This document shows positions 37,244 to 49,499 of a stretch of DNA of 64,000 nucleotides, piece by piece (position 1 is the first letter of the stretch; the number at the start of each line of letters is the position of its first letter). The DNA lies in NCBI GenBank assembly GCA_963966185.1, contig CAWZYM010000033.1, forward strand, positions 1-64,000, in the 5' to 3' direction. The notes under the pieces are model-generated. The model had not been told where the DNA came from, did not search any database, and saw only the letters and a list, made by a program, of their open reading frames with translations. The stretch comes from Rhabditoides inermis (Eukaryota > Nematoda > Chromadorea > Rhabditida > Rhabditidae). Both the position numbers and the translations under genes were made by a program.

Positions 37244-37326
37244 CTGCATAGTGCAGTGGCAGCGCAGTTGCCTCTAAATACTGCGCGCGTTCGTGCCCCC
37301 CGCGGGTTCGAGTCCCGTGGTGGGAA
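37244..37326 (+). repeat. tRNA-like sequence with long variable region
   Basis: TAGTGCAGTGGCAGCGCAG (box A-like), a GCAGT/ACTGC stem around CCTCTAAA, and GCGGGTTCGAGTCCCGTGG (box B/T-arm) occur in tRNA order. The spacing between anticodon and T-arm is too long for an ordinary tRNA. It is probably a SINE head or decayed tRNA. A fragment of the same module precedes the PLE frame at 62303-62328. Confidence 0.45.
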
Positions 37327-39482
37327 GAGATTTTGCTCACTGCAAAATGTCAAGAAATTTGTAAAAAAAAATCCGCAAGAGAGTGAGAGGGGTTGTGAGC
37401 CCCGCCCATCCCTTGCGAATCATATATTTCGCCGTTGGCAGAGTGGCATGTGGGATCCAAGTCGACTATAAGGTTCACCAATCAGTTTCAATCTTTTCAC
37501 GAGAGGGGAAGGGAAGGTGAGATTTCTGCTGTCCAATAGTTTTGTTTACTGTAGCACTGTAGCGTATATTATTGTTCACATATATGATTTTTCCACAAAA
37601 ATTGGAGAGCTGAGTTCGAACGATATATACTTTATATTCATTGTGAAATGTGTTCAGTTCGTCGCAGACCAACGAGCGCGTGATGGGAAAGCTCGATGAG
37701 ATGCGCGCACACGGTGAGTGCATCTCTAATATGTGGATGTGTATTGGATGCGTTGCTATGTGGGGATGGGGAGGAGAGGGTGGCCGCGCACCGCGCACTC
37801 CTCGCCGCAAACTCACCCGTATTCCACGCCTTGTTCTACGGACACATGCTCGAGGCCGCACACAGTCAGCATACTGTGTTCAGGAAAGTTGATTATTCCC
37901 ACATTCAGAGGAGTGTCGCATGGAGATGCGTGGCGCGGTGGCTCGATCGCTGGTCGACTTCTGCTATCTACACGGGCAGACCGACCATCTCGAGAGACAC
38001 GGCCGTCGACCTGCTGACTGCCGCAGACATGCTCGTTATTCCCCATCTCATCGTGAGTTCCCTGTCTCCTCCTCCATGTGTGTCATCTCCTTTTCCAGGA
38101 GTGCGTGGCTGGCTGGCTGCAGACGGCTGTTCTGCCGTATGGTGCGCTTCCCGTGTGGCAGGTGGCAGCCAGCACCCACCAGACTCTGCTTGCCCACGAG
38201 TGCCTCCTACACGTCTACTATCAAGTCACCGTAAGCCAATTTTCAAATACGCATATATAGGAGGTGATGCAGTTTGGCGCCGACTGGTCGGTGGTTCGGG
38301 AGCAGCTGCGAGGATGTAGTGCCGATCAGATGGAGAGTATGCTTCGCGTTCTCGACTATCACAATCACAACACGCCTCGCCATCGTCATCATTCCACGGT
38401 ATGTTGCACAGTGGTGTTCCCTCCTATGCAACATCAGATGCTTGCTGTGATGTGCGCGTGGGAGAGTGCTGACAAGGATCGAGGCGGTGCGAGTCGTCAG
38501 GTACTTTGTGTATGTTTTGCTTTTGCACGCATTGTTACAGATAATCTCTACTCTGGGACTGTGTGAGAAGCCGATTATAAATGGTAGCTGATAGGTGTTA
38601 CTATGCATTCGCATTACATTGCTATGTTCAGATCTGTCTTCTGTGTTCGAGTCTCTTGAGGATTGGCCATCCATTCCGCGCATGGTGCAGTGTTGTGAGG
38701 TACGTGAATCACACCATGTTGCATTTTGATTTGTAGACACTCACCTGCATGTTGACTGCGCCTACGGGTGGAGATGTGGCGAACAAGCTGGGCGACTATA
38801 GCTACAGGAAGTCGCTGCTGGTTGTGCTGCGAGTGAGGGACGCGGCTCTCGGGGCGCTATCTTCAACACGCTCACTGCGGTCGTCTCACGACTCGGCAGC
38901 GCCAGCGTGGTCGAATGGCTAGTGGTGAGCTATGGGGTGTCACAATTGGTCGTGGTATGGATAATTCAGAGGGGTCATGTGTACGACAACTTTCTCGCTC
39001 TGTTGTGCGACCTCGACTTTGACCCGCACTCTGTCTCGTCGCACGCTCTCTTATCTCTCTTTGTTGCGTGCAGTCAGAAGGTCTCCCCTGAAGAGTTCCT
39101 CTACTCACGGAACGATGGTACGCTGTAAATGGATCGATTGAAAATATTCCATTTAGGCGAGGTCAAATTCGGAAGCGATATGGTGCGCCTTCTGATGGTT
39201 ATTGAACCGACAGATCAGCGCGTCGCTTCACTTATTCAGATTGTTAGTCTTGCGGAAGAACCAATTGTGTTATGTTCTTTCATATTTGCAGTTGACTCGT
39301 CTCGATATGCCCGGTTACATCGACTCCTTTTTCTCCCTTCTCACTCATCCCGTGAGTGACCGGATATGTCTGTTTAGACGTCTTTTTCAGTCTCGCGAAG
39401 TGCGCATTCTCTCGTGCAATGTTCTCACAAAACACATGCGTCTCACGGAAGGCGATACAAGTGACTCGGATATTTCTCCACG

Positions 39483-39995
39483 CTGCGTACACATGCTACG
39501 CATGCGTGGACGCAAAAGCGGCTCAAGTGTGCGTGTGCTCGTTGCACACGCACACTCGTCTTCTACGCAAAACAGAGTGCGTGAGCGCATCGGTCGGTGG
39601 TAAAACGGTACTGAAAATTTAAAAATAGCTAAACGTTGAATATCATTTTGAAACTGATCATAGAATAGTAATAAACATCATAAAAAACGTTTTCATTTAT
39701 ATTTCAATTTTGTAAAACAAAATGAAAACCGCGGCGAACCCACAACAGCCTGGATTACCACGCTAGCTCACTACCTCCTGAGCCATGCTCGTTGATACGA
39801 AGAGATGAGCAGGGCGCACCTAAGAACGCTGATTCTCTTGCGAATTTTCTCTACGCATGCGAGGAATGCGTGAAGCTCGTCTCACTCCGCCCCAAATTGC
39901 GCGTCGGTCGGTCTGCCATCCACGCATGTGAACAGTGCGTAGCATGCCTCACTCAATCTTCACATGCGTACCACTGTCAAGTTTTGTGTACGCAG
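39483..39995. mobile_element. Possible element with 10-bp inverted ends and one tRNA-like core
   Basis: The ends are CTGCGTACAC and GTGTACGCAG, perfect inverted 10-mers. Internal CACGCATG/CATGCGT words are scattered near both ends. A minus-strand tRNA-like sequence (39728-39795) has GGCTCAGGAGGTAGTGAGC and GTGGGTTCGCCG. The whole lies in an intron of the BTB gene. The right boundary and target duplication are not established. Confidence 0.35.
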
Positions 39996-41314
39996 TGTGA
40001 GAATTTACCTGAGGAGTTGTAGGATTGTGTATATAATAACACGCAACAAGCGTCTATCAGGCGGCGAGTGGCGATCCTGTGGGAGATGCTGGAAGGAGCG
40101 AACAGAGCGGAGGCCAACGCGGCTGCCAGGGCACTCGGAAGAAACATCCGCCAGCTGGTTCGGTCACATGGTGTATCGTCACATGCTCTTTCAGTGGTTG
40201 ATGTGCGATGGAAAGGGGGTGGAGTGGGGCGACTTGTTTCGTCTCATCGCGTTCGTCGGCCACCTTCTCAACAATAACGCCCGCGACGCGGATGACGTAC
40301 ACACCATTCAGAAGTACGCCGGCGGATCGTGTCAACTCTTTCGTTTTGTAGCTTTCTGTCATTGTTTAGATGCGCTATTGGCTTGACTCACCTGGTTGGT
40401 TTCAATGCTCCGAACAAGAAGGCACTCGCCTTTCTCGAGCGACACAACCTCTTTCAGCACCTGAGTTCCTTTTTCGAGGTATGAGTTGTCTATTTGTGGC
40501 CATTATATTGTGGTTATAGGCATACAAGCGTCAGTCGACCTACCGCGTGTTCAATTTTTTCGTGTACCATTCCCGTGCGCTTCTCCTCCGCACGTCCACT
40601 CTTTTCCGCGTCATCTTCAAGCAGGTTAGTCACTCGAGTCAAGCCTCTCCTCATTCTCCTCAGATCGCCCAGGCTCAGTTCGTCGAGAAGTACTTCCGCT
40701 ACCTCACACATCTCGCTCGCCACTGCACGTGAGACATGCTCTAGCGCGCATATTTCTCATTGTGATTCAGCGACGAGGAGCGGGGTGTGATGACGTCAGT
40801 GGTATCGAAAGTGGGCGGGTTCGAGTTTGCTCGCAATGTGATCAGTGCGAAGCGTGGTGCGTGGGTGTACAGTGGCGCAGACAGGGACGCGGCCAGGGGG
40901 TGAGTGGGATGGGGCCGGGTGGGACAGGGCAGGAGGCATCAGCGCGTGTTGCAGCTTCCTCGCGAGCAGACGAACCTCAGGAGGAGACACGCAGATGATG
41001 AGTAGACCTGAGCGGTGTACACTCTGTACTGTTACTGTGTGCTAGTAGATTTTGAGGTGTTCCTTTTAGTGTATGAATGTATATGTATTCCCCACTATAT
41101 ATTATTGTTTTCATTCCAGGATAGTGATTTTGCACATGGGATTTGAAGATAGCTTCTACATTGTATACGTCTATTCGAAATGAACAATCCCAATGAAGTT
41201 GTTTGTCAGATCGAAAACGTGTATATATGCATGTTATCTCTTGAATCATACATATCAGAGAAATGACGTTATCAATGCAACTGATAGGTGGGTATTGATG
41301 TGCGGCGTGCGTGA

Positions 41315-42121
41315 ATGGAGTGCGAGTGTGCGTGCGGGCTTCCCCCGGAAGTGTGGCTGTCGATCCTCGTCCATCTGCCCACCCATACCATCGTCGCCTT
41401 CCACTATGTCAACAAGTTCTTCCACCACCTCGTGTCTGACAGCTTCCGACGACTCACAGCACTCACCAGCACGGCGCTCGTAGACAAAAACGCGGTCAGT
41501 ACATCTCACAGTTCTTGAGTGGAACTAGTATTCAGGATGGATTCGAAATGATTGCCATTCTGAAGCGAGAGAATACTTTGGACATTCGATTCGCGCGGAG
41601 ATGGTATAGCACTGCTCACCTCGTTGACAACCCTTCCATTGAGGGAGTGTTGCATGTGGAGTACCCGAGAGGTGCACAGCATGCAGGGGCGACTGCGGTG
41701 TGTGGACTACGAGAGAGCTGCGTGGGACTTCTACGCTCATCTCTATGCACACCAGTGGAGGAAGACTGTAGTGGTGGAGAACGAGAAACATCCGATCGAC
41801 AAACTCGCCACGCACATCACTCGCCTTCAACGAAACACCCGTCTACTGAAGATCATATGTGTACGTTCCACATGCATTGCTGTATGTATTCTCGTTCAGC
41901 TCAAATTTAACGAAGGAGACGTGAAGCAGTTGTGCGAATCAATTGGTGTCAGTCTACCGATTGTATTCGAGTTTGAAAATGGAGACGGTGGGGAGACACA
42001 TGATTTCATTCATATCATTTTTGTTGCAGAAAAGTGGGAGTACATGGAAGACGATGATGTGATGTCAATGGGTCGAGGAGGCGAGTATGGACTAGACTAT
42101 GAAGACGGAACGTACTACTAA
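41315..42121 (+). CDS. F-box-like protein
   Basis: Exon 1 encodes MECECACGLPPEVWLSILVH followed by LPTHTIVAFHYVNKFFHHLV, an F-box pattern (LPxEVWxxIL...VNKFF). It splices at 41495 through a 41-bp intron to DGFEMIAILKRENTLDIRFA. The remaining sequence, including CVDYERAAWDFYAHLYAHQW and an acidic C-terminus ending GLDYEDGTYY, is in another frame. A short intron or a frameshift must therefore lie near 41660-41690; I could not place a convincing splice. F-box proteins recruit substrates to SCF ubiquitin ligases; the substrate part is unrecognised. Confidence 0.55.
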
Positions 42122-42217
42122 TCTGAACGTGTTTATTCCACCCGTGATACATTGATATTTACACAGAATAACAGTACTCGTATGTTCACTTTCTACAGAC
42201 AAGCATGGTCGCGTGAC

Positions 42218-43988
42218 CTAGAGAAGGAGGAGTGCTATGGCTATGGCTATAGCTAGAGAAAGGCGAGGGGAGAGCGAGGGCCGACACTTCCAGTCTCTTT
42301 TCAGAGTGGAGATGTCCACATGGGTATTGATCTCCCGTCTATCACTCCGCACTATATGAGAGAGACGGACAGCGTCCGACTCTGCGTCCGCTGATAACGA
42401 CACTACGTTTTCGTCGCCTGAAAAAAACACATATCTCTCTCTCACTCTCTCGCACGCACCTGTGAACATGAGATCATAGACGCACGCGTCGAAAAAAGCC
42501 CCAGTGACGTTGACAGAGCGACAGCGTTCTGTAGTGACATTACAGTAGTCCTAGAGTCACCTGCTTGCTCACCTGTAGCCACTTTGATGGGCACCCGTAT
42601 TTGCTTGGCGTGACATCGGCTGAATGAGGTGGGAGCGAGCAGGGCCGATGTGGTAGACACCTGGGATACGGTAGTGTATAGAATACTGTACACTGAATAT
42701 ACCTCTTTGAGGCATCCTTGCGAGCACATTGCTGGCACGTTGGCGTCGTGAGTGGTGAACGGAGCCTGACGAGGGGATTTGTGGGCGGTGCTCGAATGGG
42801 CGTGGCTTACCTCCGATATGAGCTTGGGCGCGCGGACGGAAACCGAGAGAAACTGCGCCCTCTTCCTGATCACTATGGTCGTGTTGCAGTGGCGGATGCG
42901 GATTTCGACTTTGGACGCGGACTGGGCGAGAACCTGGACAGCACTCGAGTGCGTGTGTGAGTGAGTGTACTCTGCCCACCTCCACACTGCGTATACTGGC
43001 GTCGTCGACTGCCTCCGAGTGGGTGGTCCCGTCGGTGAAGGCTGCCGCCAGCCGCTCCCCGCCACTCGCCTCGAAGCGGACGCGCCGAGTGCACGCGTGA
43101 GATCGCACCAGCACTGTCACCTACAACAGACAGCTCCAGTGAGTAGGGGTTGTATGCTATGCTATGTGTGTTTGCACTGCCATGAGAGAGAGAGACTGCG
43201 CGGCGCCCTCTCCAACACCGATCAACGAATCAATGTGAACGAGAGTGACAGAGAGTTGAAACAATCAAGACGCACCCGAGAGAGCGCCGTGGTGAGAGGA
43301 TCGTCGTCGGTCGACGACGACGTGACTTGGATGAGGAAGAATCTGTTGTCGATCATCGTCCTGGCTCCCCTCTCCACGCACGTCGACATCTTTCCATCGG
43401 TGGACATAAGATGGGGGTCTCCGAAGAGGGAGCAGAATGAATGAGAGGAAGCAGGCAGGAAGCGACAACTCAACACCACATTCATTATCTTTTAAAAGTA
43501 CTTCAGATTAAAGATAGTTGGTTTGTACTGTTGTCTCAATTGAATAAAAAGACCGAATGCGCCCTTTCTAATTGCATACAAAGGACTGGGCTCACTTGCT
43601 GGCGCGTCTGCTCTCTGCGTGTTCGATCTTCTTTCGGAAGACGTGGTCGCAGTGCAGGTCCCTCCATGCCTTGCCCATCACCACCTCGTGCGAATGGAAG
43701 TTGAAGTTGCCGCGACACGAGCCGCGAGTCGCCAGCAGACAGCGGCGGTACACGTTCAGCACCTGACAGGGCATGAGTGGCGAGGGAGGGAAGGGCCCAC
43801 CTCGCAGTATCTATAGGAGCTGGTGCGCGGAAGACTCTCGTACTCCAGGGTGCTCATGTAGGCGTTGTAGCACTGCTCCATCTGACACGAGTCACCTGAA
43901 AGTTCGAAGTGTTGTATGTTCGTGTAAGTGAAATCGTACCGTGTGCGCCGTGTAACGCATATAGTAGAATGAAGAGGAGTGGAATCAT
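42218..43988 (-). CDS. RGM: Repulsive guidance molecule (RGM/DRAG/hemojuvelin family)
   Basis: About nine exons run from a hydrophobic signal sequence (MIPLLFILLYALHGAHG, start 43988) to the stop at 42218. A cysteine-bearing N-terminal domain (DSCQMEQCYNAYMSTLEY, NVYRRCLLATRGSCRGNF) is followed by the partial vWF type D domain with FCSLFGDPHLMSTDGKMSTC and TMIDNRFFLIQVT. The GDPH site is where family members self-cleave between Asp and Pro. Later blocks are RSVEVGR-type beta strands and NVTGAFFDACVYDLMFTGDE. The C-terminus is a hydrophobic run (LSLAIAIAIALLLL) fitting a GPI-anchor signal. RGMs are membrane-tethered co-receptors for BMPs and ligands of neogenin. C. elegans has one (drag-1). 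Some internal exon borders are approximate. Confidence 0.88.
43482..43575. repeat. Diverged arm of the 34103-34594 MITE in an RGM intron
   Basis: Starts ATTATCTTTTAAAAGTACTT exactly as the MITE end does, then drifts (shared GTTG, TTTGT, CAA and GAATGCGC-like words). No opposite arm is seen, so it is a remnant or solo end. Confidence 0.5.
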
Positions 43989-44701
43989 TGCCGCCACATC
44001 GCTGATCTGATCACGTGTCTGTGCAAATGAAGCGGATGATTCGGGATGACGTCAATGAGGAGAGATAGAGAGAAAAGAGAAAGAAAGGAAGAGAGAAGTC
44101 ATTCAAGGCGGCACATGTGCGCCACATATGCTGCATATAGCACTGTGTAGGAAGTATCCCCGAGGTTTACGAGCGAATAGTGTCAACGGAAGGCGCGACA
44201 ATATTAAAAAAGTCGTGGAAACTCGACAAGAACACAAGACAGTGAATTGATTGGCGATCGATGGGTTGATTGTGGCGATGTGTGCGATTGCACTGTACTG
44301 ATCAAAATCAAAACATCGCAACGCCTCGGCGGCAAGCTACCGTATGCCAGACGGTGTAATGGGAGAGAGAGAGACAGCCCAGGCGGGAATCATCCCCGTC
44401 TCGAAAGATGAAAGCAGACAGACAGGCGCGGAATGTTTCAAGCGAAGAGCGAGAGAGATTGTGACGCGGAGAGAAGACGGTGAAGGGGTGAGGCGAGGGG
44501 CGCCACACCCTCAACCAGCAAAAACAAGCAGGAGGTGAGAGGGACACGCACCATTGCACTCTCTCAAAAGAAGACACCGACCGGAGAGTATGACAATGCG
44601 ACATCAAAGCAGATGTCGCAAGCAACCATGACACTCTTTATAGCCGGCACCTGAACGCCCGATTGCTAATTATGATCGGTGGAATGTGGTGTGTGTGTGC
44701 G

Positions 44702-44745
<44 letters not shown>

Positions 44746-44903
44746 GGCGGTGCGATCGCGCAGATAGAATCGAGGCGAGTGAGCGGCTCATTAATATCTA
44801 TTAGACACGACAGCAATGCGCGAATCTCGCGCATCATTAATAACTGCGAACCGCGACACTGTCGCGCACCGGAAACTGCACGCGGAAGAATGGTGGGAAT
44901 GTG

Positions 44904-44950
<47 letters not shown>

Positions 44951-45860
44951 GGAGGGAGAGGGGTACTGTGACTGTCTGGTGTCCAGGCGGGACAAGGCGC
45001 CGCAAAGACGAAGATTTATGGGTGAAATCTCAACAGCGGACAGCGATTCGAATTCGAATATAACGAGAGAAGGGCTCGGCACAGCAGCGCGGTTTGAGTT
45101 GGTCCCCTCTCCCTCTCCCTCTCTCCCTCCCTCCCTCTCTCATCGCCTCACTCTCTCCTTCTCTCAAGTGGGCTCTTTTGTTTGCTGATGATCTTTCGAG
45201 CCTATATTAGATTTCCTCATTTCCGGTCGATGAGACTACAGAGTAACTTTTTTTTAATCATAGAAAAGAGGGAAGTCGCACGGTCATTGGTGAGGTAAAA
45301 CGAAAGAAAGTTATAAACGAATGAAAATACTATTCGCAGACAGCTGATGCGATTCGTGGCTTATCTTCTTCCCTTTACTTAATTTTATCGCAGTCACGCG
45401 ATCCGCACTGATAGACGTATCGCAGTGTATTAATATGCAGATTGATTGGGGGCTGGGAACGAAAGGGAATGAGGAAAAGATGGGCATGCATTCCGTTCCG
45501 AATCGACATCTTTGATCGTCGAGTGACTAAACGTTGCTGGAAACACGTTCAGAGATAGACTGATGGTGACGACAGCCCATCTCTCTCCTCTCTCTCCTCT
45601 CTCTCTCCTCTCTCTCTCTCTCATCTACGCTATCACACGTCATATAGTGTGATGCCAGTACGGTCTAGACGAGGATCCACAACAAATCTCGTAACAGTTG
45701 TATGATAATGCAGTTAACTGAACGCAGTGAACAGTGGACGGTTTGATACTTGTTCCTCTCGACTACAACTTCAGGAAACAGTTCTCACGATAGCTCTCCC
45801 ATGTGCCTGTGACCAGTCGGGATGCAAAAAGATCACGTGACCAACGGAAATGTGCAAGGT
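43989..45860. other. Intergenic region with GA and CT microsatellites
   Basis: No coding region is supported. It holds two pure GA runs (44702-44741 and 44909-44949) and CT-rich blocks (45105-45165, 45580-45622). The interval includes the RGM upstream region and the 3' flank of the 7TM gene. Confidence 0.6.
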
Positions 45861-46958
45861 TTATTTTCTGCACGAGAAGAGGGATGATAGTGAGCGTTGC
45901 ATGTTATTGGCTGAGAGAACGTAGACACACCACTTGGTGTTGTTGAGTGTGGAGATGAACAACTTCACGTAGGGAATCCACCAGAAAGAGAGGCTGAAAG
46001 GGGGATAACATGAGAGAGGATTCTCGAAAAGAGATACTCACGATCCTAGATAATTGAATGATATGGAATTTAGTATGAAACATCCACTCAAATAGCAGAA
46101 TCCGAAGGTCATCCTCATTTCAATCGACATTGGACGCTTCTTCTGAAAAATGCAATGGGTAAATGAAATGTTATTACTTACATTACCTTTACGTTCTGTG
46201 GTTGCGGATACATGGAATTGGATGGAGTTTGTGTTACTGTATTGGCTATAGAATATGGGTTCATTGAAAGTAATAAAAATTATTCGTACCAACAGACCGA
46301 CTCTTCTTGTTTCTGAAGAGACGCAGTTTTATGAATACGAGTACGTTGATTGCAATTATGATAACCAGACAAATCATCTGGTAATAGACTGCATATACTA
46401 GGAATGGAAATGTGTTACCTGTAGGAAGTTGTTGATTTCACTGTACGTAGCGGTGCCCGGTTTGGCGTAGTCGAAATTCCAATAGCCACCCTTTGTATAG
46501 TACTTGTAGCCACAACACTCGGTGAATAGAGGGAAAGTGAAGCCAGCACCAATCAGAAACACAAGAAGAATGGAGAGATTGTAGTGTTTTCCCTGGAGGT
46601 CCCTCAAATCTTTGCCGTTTCCGAAACTTTATTCAATTCAAATAGGATGGCTCACCTGAATGAAGCGGGCATGTAAACAGCAGCAAACTGAAAAAGGGCG
46701 ATTGCGGGAAAACCGATTAGTTGTATGAACCATTGCAGACACAGTACAACAATGAGGATGACAGTGAAGGTGGGGCCTAGAATGGACATAAATAATAAAG
46801 TACGTTTGACTGACCGGCTATCGAAGTGCCTTCGAATTCGCTCGGAATATCATGTGACAGAGCAGCTATTTTAGCCAAAACATCCATGAGAACGAGCAGG
46901 CCAGCGAGGTTGTAGATTGGGTAGAGCTGAAATCCAAATACTTCTCCCTCCTTCTCCT

Positions 46959-47011
<53 letters not shown>

Positions 47012-47118
47012 GCTACCTTTGATAGTGGATACCGCAGCATAGCTAACAGCGCGAGAATTCCAAGAACGATTGTGAGAGAGCAGTAAAACACCTTGCCCAT
47101 CGTCGAAAACGACCACAT
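45861..47118 (-). CDS. Seven-transmembrane receptor, serpentine-like
   Basis: Exons join from MWSFSTMGKVFYCSLTIVLG (47118) to LSSLFSCRK with the stop at 45861-45863. Seven hydrophobic segments can be counted: VFYCSLTIVLGILALLAML, IYNLAGLLVLMDVLAKIAAL, TVILIVVLCLQWFIQLIG, LSILLVFLIGAGFTFPLF, ICLVIIIAINVLVFIKL, MRMTFGFCYLSGCFILNSI and a final WWIPYVKLF-containing segment. An extracellular cysteine-rich loop (FTECCGYKYYTKGG) lies between helices 4 and 5. The layout resembles nematode chemosensory serpentine receptors, but no family-specific motif was secured, so this is inference. The first intron contains a long CT run (46964-47008). Confidence 0.5.
46964..47008. repeat. (CT)n microsatellite in the 7TM gene
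   Basis: Pure CT run on the plus strand inside the intron after the first coding exon. Confidence 0.9.
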
Positions 47119-47564
47119 TCTGTAATAGCATCAAATGAAACATGAAGAAGTGAAAAAATATCATCAAGAAGAAACTGATTTTTCTATAGAACACAGATGG
47201 CTCGAAATGAATGACTGAAGCGCGCGCGGAATTCTGCATGAGTACAGTCATGAGAGTCTGCGAACTGACTACGAATTGAGAGAGAAGAGGAAAGGGGAAG
47301 AGGGGAGAACGAGAGGGAAGGAGTATACCCAGTATGAGACAAATTGACAAGAAATAAGTACAGCGCGTACTGTACTCGTAATCGTAATGTGTTCGAGGAA
47401 ACACCTCACCATTAGGCGCATATCTAATTCTAACGAGTCTATTGTGAGAGCTGTCGTTGGAAGTTGTGGGCTAGTGTCATAGTCCCTTCAATCTCTTCCG
47501 CAGAGTAATATCTTGAACCGGGGGCTACCTTTACTTTACCTTATTATGAAAAGTGAGATAGTTC

Positions 47565-47807
47565 TTGCTCGTTCAAAGGGCTAACAATCCGCGGTGCGCA
47601 TCTCTCCGTTGTGTGTCTCTCGACCTCTCCAGACGGCGCCTGATTAGCATGCGAGTGCGGCGAGATCGCGTCTCGTTTGCATACGAGCATCGATTGGTCG
47701 ATCGGCAGGGCGACGTGGCAGTCGAGCCGCCGATCCTCATTCCACTCACACCCTACGTGCCGACCAGACGGTCAGCCATCCCTTCCATCTTGTTGTTGTT
47801 ATTTTGA
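47565..47807 (+). other. Candidate exon(s) in the upstream interval
   Basis: A 65-residue stretch after a good acceptor (CTCTCCAG at about 47632) reads RRLISMRVRRDRVSFAYEHR, then PPILIPLTPYVPTRR, up to a GTCAGC donor. It could be an upstream exon of the 48103 gene. Alternatively it stands alone as part of the 47119-48102 interval, which otherwise shows no gene. Confidence 0.25.
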
Positions 47808-48102
47808 TGTTGACATTGTCGATGTTATGCTTGATATTTTGCACTTGTATTGAACTAAGCTGTTCGCTGTTTTTCTGTCATCATTCTCGGTTAGTCTACG
47901 TGCAGTTCCGTACCCGGTTGACTCATTTATTGGTAGTCTATATTGTTCGGTTCAGCCCGGCTCCTACTCGACTGGACAAATAACACGACTGGTCTGGTCG
48001 ACACTACTCACTACAACACAACTACCAAAAATTCATGTGAGTCTAGTAGTGATATCGATCGATATCAGTCGATAATCAACCCGTGTTGCAGTGACTGGTG
48101 CG

Positions 48103-49452
48103 ATGAGCGACCTGGCGCGTGTTGAGATGGCGGAGAGGGTGAAGAAGGTGTCCCTGGACGACATTCCCCTGTACGACGACGACGATAGCGAGAAGAGCGG
48201 CGCGGAGAACGCGGGAGATGTGGGCGCGGAGCTGTCCACTTCCCGGGACTCTGTGCGCACCGCGCGCGCTCTGTCGCCCCTCGGAGGCGGACCCTGCGGA
48301 GACACGCCCCGGCCCAACCACAACCGCCCCTCCCTCTTCAACAAGAGGACCGCGCGCCTCGTGAGTACTCTGGTCTTGGCTATGGTAATCCGTTTCAGCA
48401 TGATCCGTTTGCTCGCGGCCTCCGCCCGCCGCCTTTCGTCGGCACTGCCTCGCCCAAGATGCTGCGTCCGCCGTGAGTATCGATCGATAATCGATTGGTA
48501 GTGACTGGCGCGTGGTTGCAGGCAGCTGAACGCGATGCCGCTTCTGCCTTTCTCGAATGAGTTCTCGAGCCAGCAGCAGCCGAGTGCGTTTATCGATCGA
48601 TCGGTGCCCGCCCTCTCACACACACTGATCGATTGCAGGCGCGTTCCGGCCGATTGCTGCGCAGAATGAGGTGCGCCGGCAGACGCGAACTCCTCCCTCG
48701 GTACAGCTGCTCGCTCAGCGCCATGCGCCCCTCCGCCCCGCCCCCATCGGCCACGCCCCTTCGTTGTCGCGCGAGTCGCTCTCCTCGTCTCTCCGTGCCG
48801 CCCTGCCCATGCGCTCTGGGCTCTGCGAGGGCGGTGGTGTCACCTATCCCCTCATCTATGTGAGTTGATGGGGCGATCGATGGTCAATCGATGATATCGA
48901 TATATGTTTGAGGTGTCTCCAGCGGGCACGATCTCTATTGTTCTGCACCACGATGTGCTGATTGAGATGACGGTTGATCGCTCTGTCCGCGTCGTCTGCC
49001 ACGACAACTTTGCGGTGAGCGATCATCGATTGATATAGATTGACTGTGTACTGTTCAGGTGTGCTGTAACGCGCGCGGCACTTCGTCGAGCATCCTGCAC
49101 CCGAACGCCCGCATCCTGCATGCCGAGGACAAGGTCTACTCCAAGTTCAGTAAGTGAGGGGTACGGTAGCATAGTGTAGGCACTTTGTATATAATAATGT
49201 TTATCTGCGTATATGTGTAGGATGACGAGTGTAGTGTAGTATTGTACCTGAAGAAGTGTAACTGTGTTCGAAATGTTTATTGATATGAATATTCCAGTAC
49301 AGTATAGCTACAGTACGTCTACGTATGCATGATGTTTGAGGTTCGACGAACGACAAGATGGCTGTGTTCGGTGGACAGGGAGTCCTGTTCACGATGAGCC
49401 ACCTCGCCGAGGCCTACCTGGTATCGGCCGCCGCCCTCAGGGGTACGAGAGG

Positions 49453-49499
<47 letters not shown>

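Larger units (their letters stand above)
35475..41045 (+). pseudogene. BTB/BACK-domain gene with helical-repeat-like C-terminal part, apparently damaged
   Basis: Exon 1 (35475-35574, MHRIHLFTMTLPCRSKFHEL) splices in phase to 37661 (SSQTNERVMGKLDEMRAH). A BTB core follows (DALLCGDGEERVAAHRALLA, then SPVFHALFYGHMLEA, then MEMRGAVARSLVDFCY and YTGRPTISRDTAVDLLTAAD) and a BACK-like helical part (VAGWLQTAVLPYGALP). Further exons to 41045 give leucine-rich helical sequence (RGHVYDNFLALLCDLDF, FVGHLLNNNARDADDV, NKKALAFLERHNLFQHL). Three defects are seen. No AG acceptor gives the right frame before the BTB core (about 37740). A one-base frameshift lies between VDFCY and YTGRP (about 37966), and a second is at the GGGG run near 38852. 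BTB/BACK proteins usually serve as CUL3 adaptors. It could be two genes, or the errors could be in the assembly. Confidence 0.55.

Noticed and set aside
44308..44634. A minus-strand frame of 108 residues in the intergenic region
   Set aside because: No splice context, no recognisable domain, and flanked by microsatellites.
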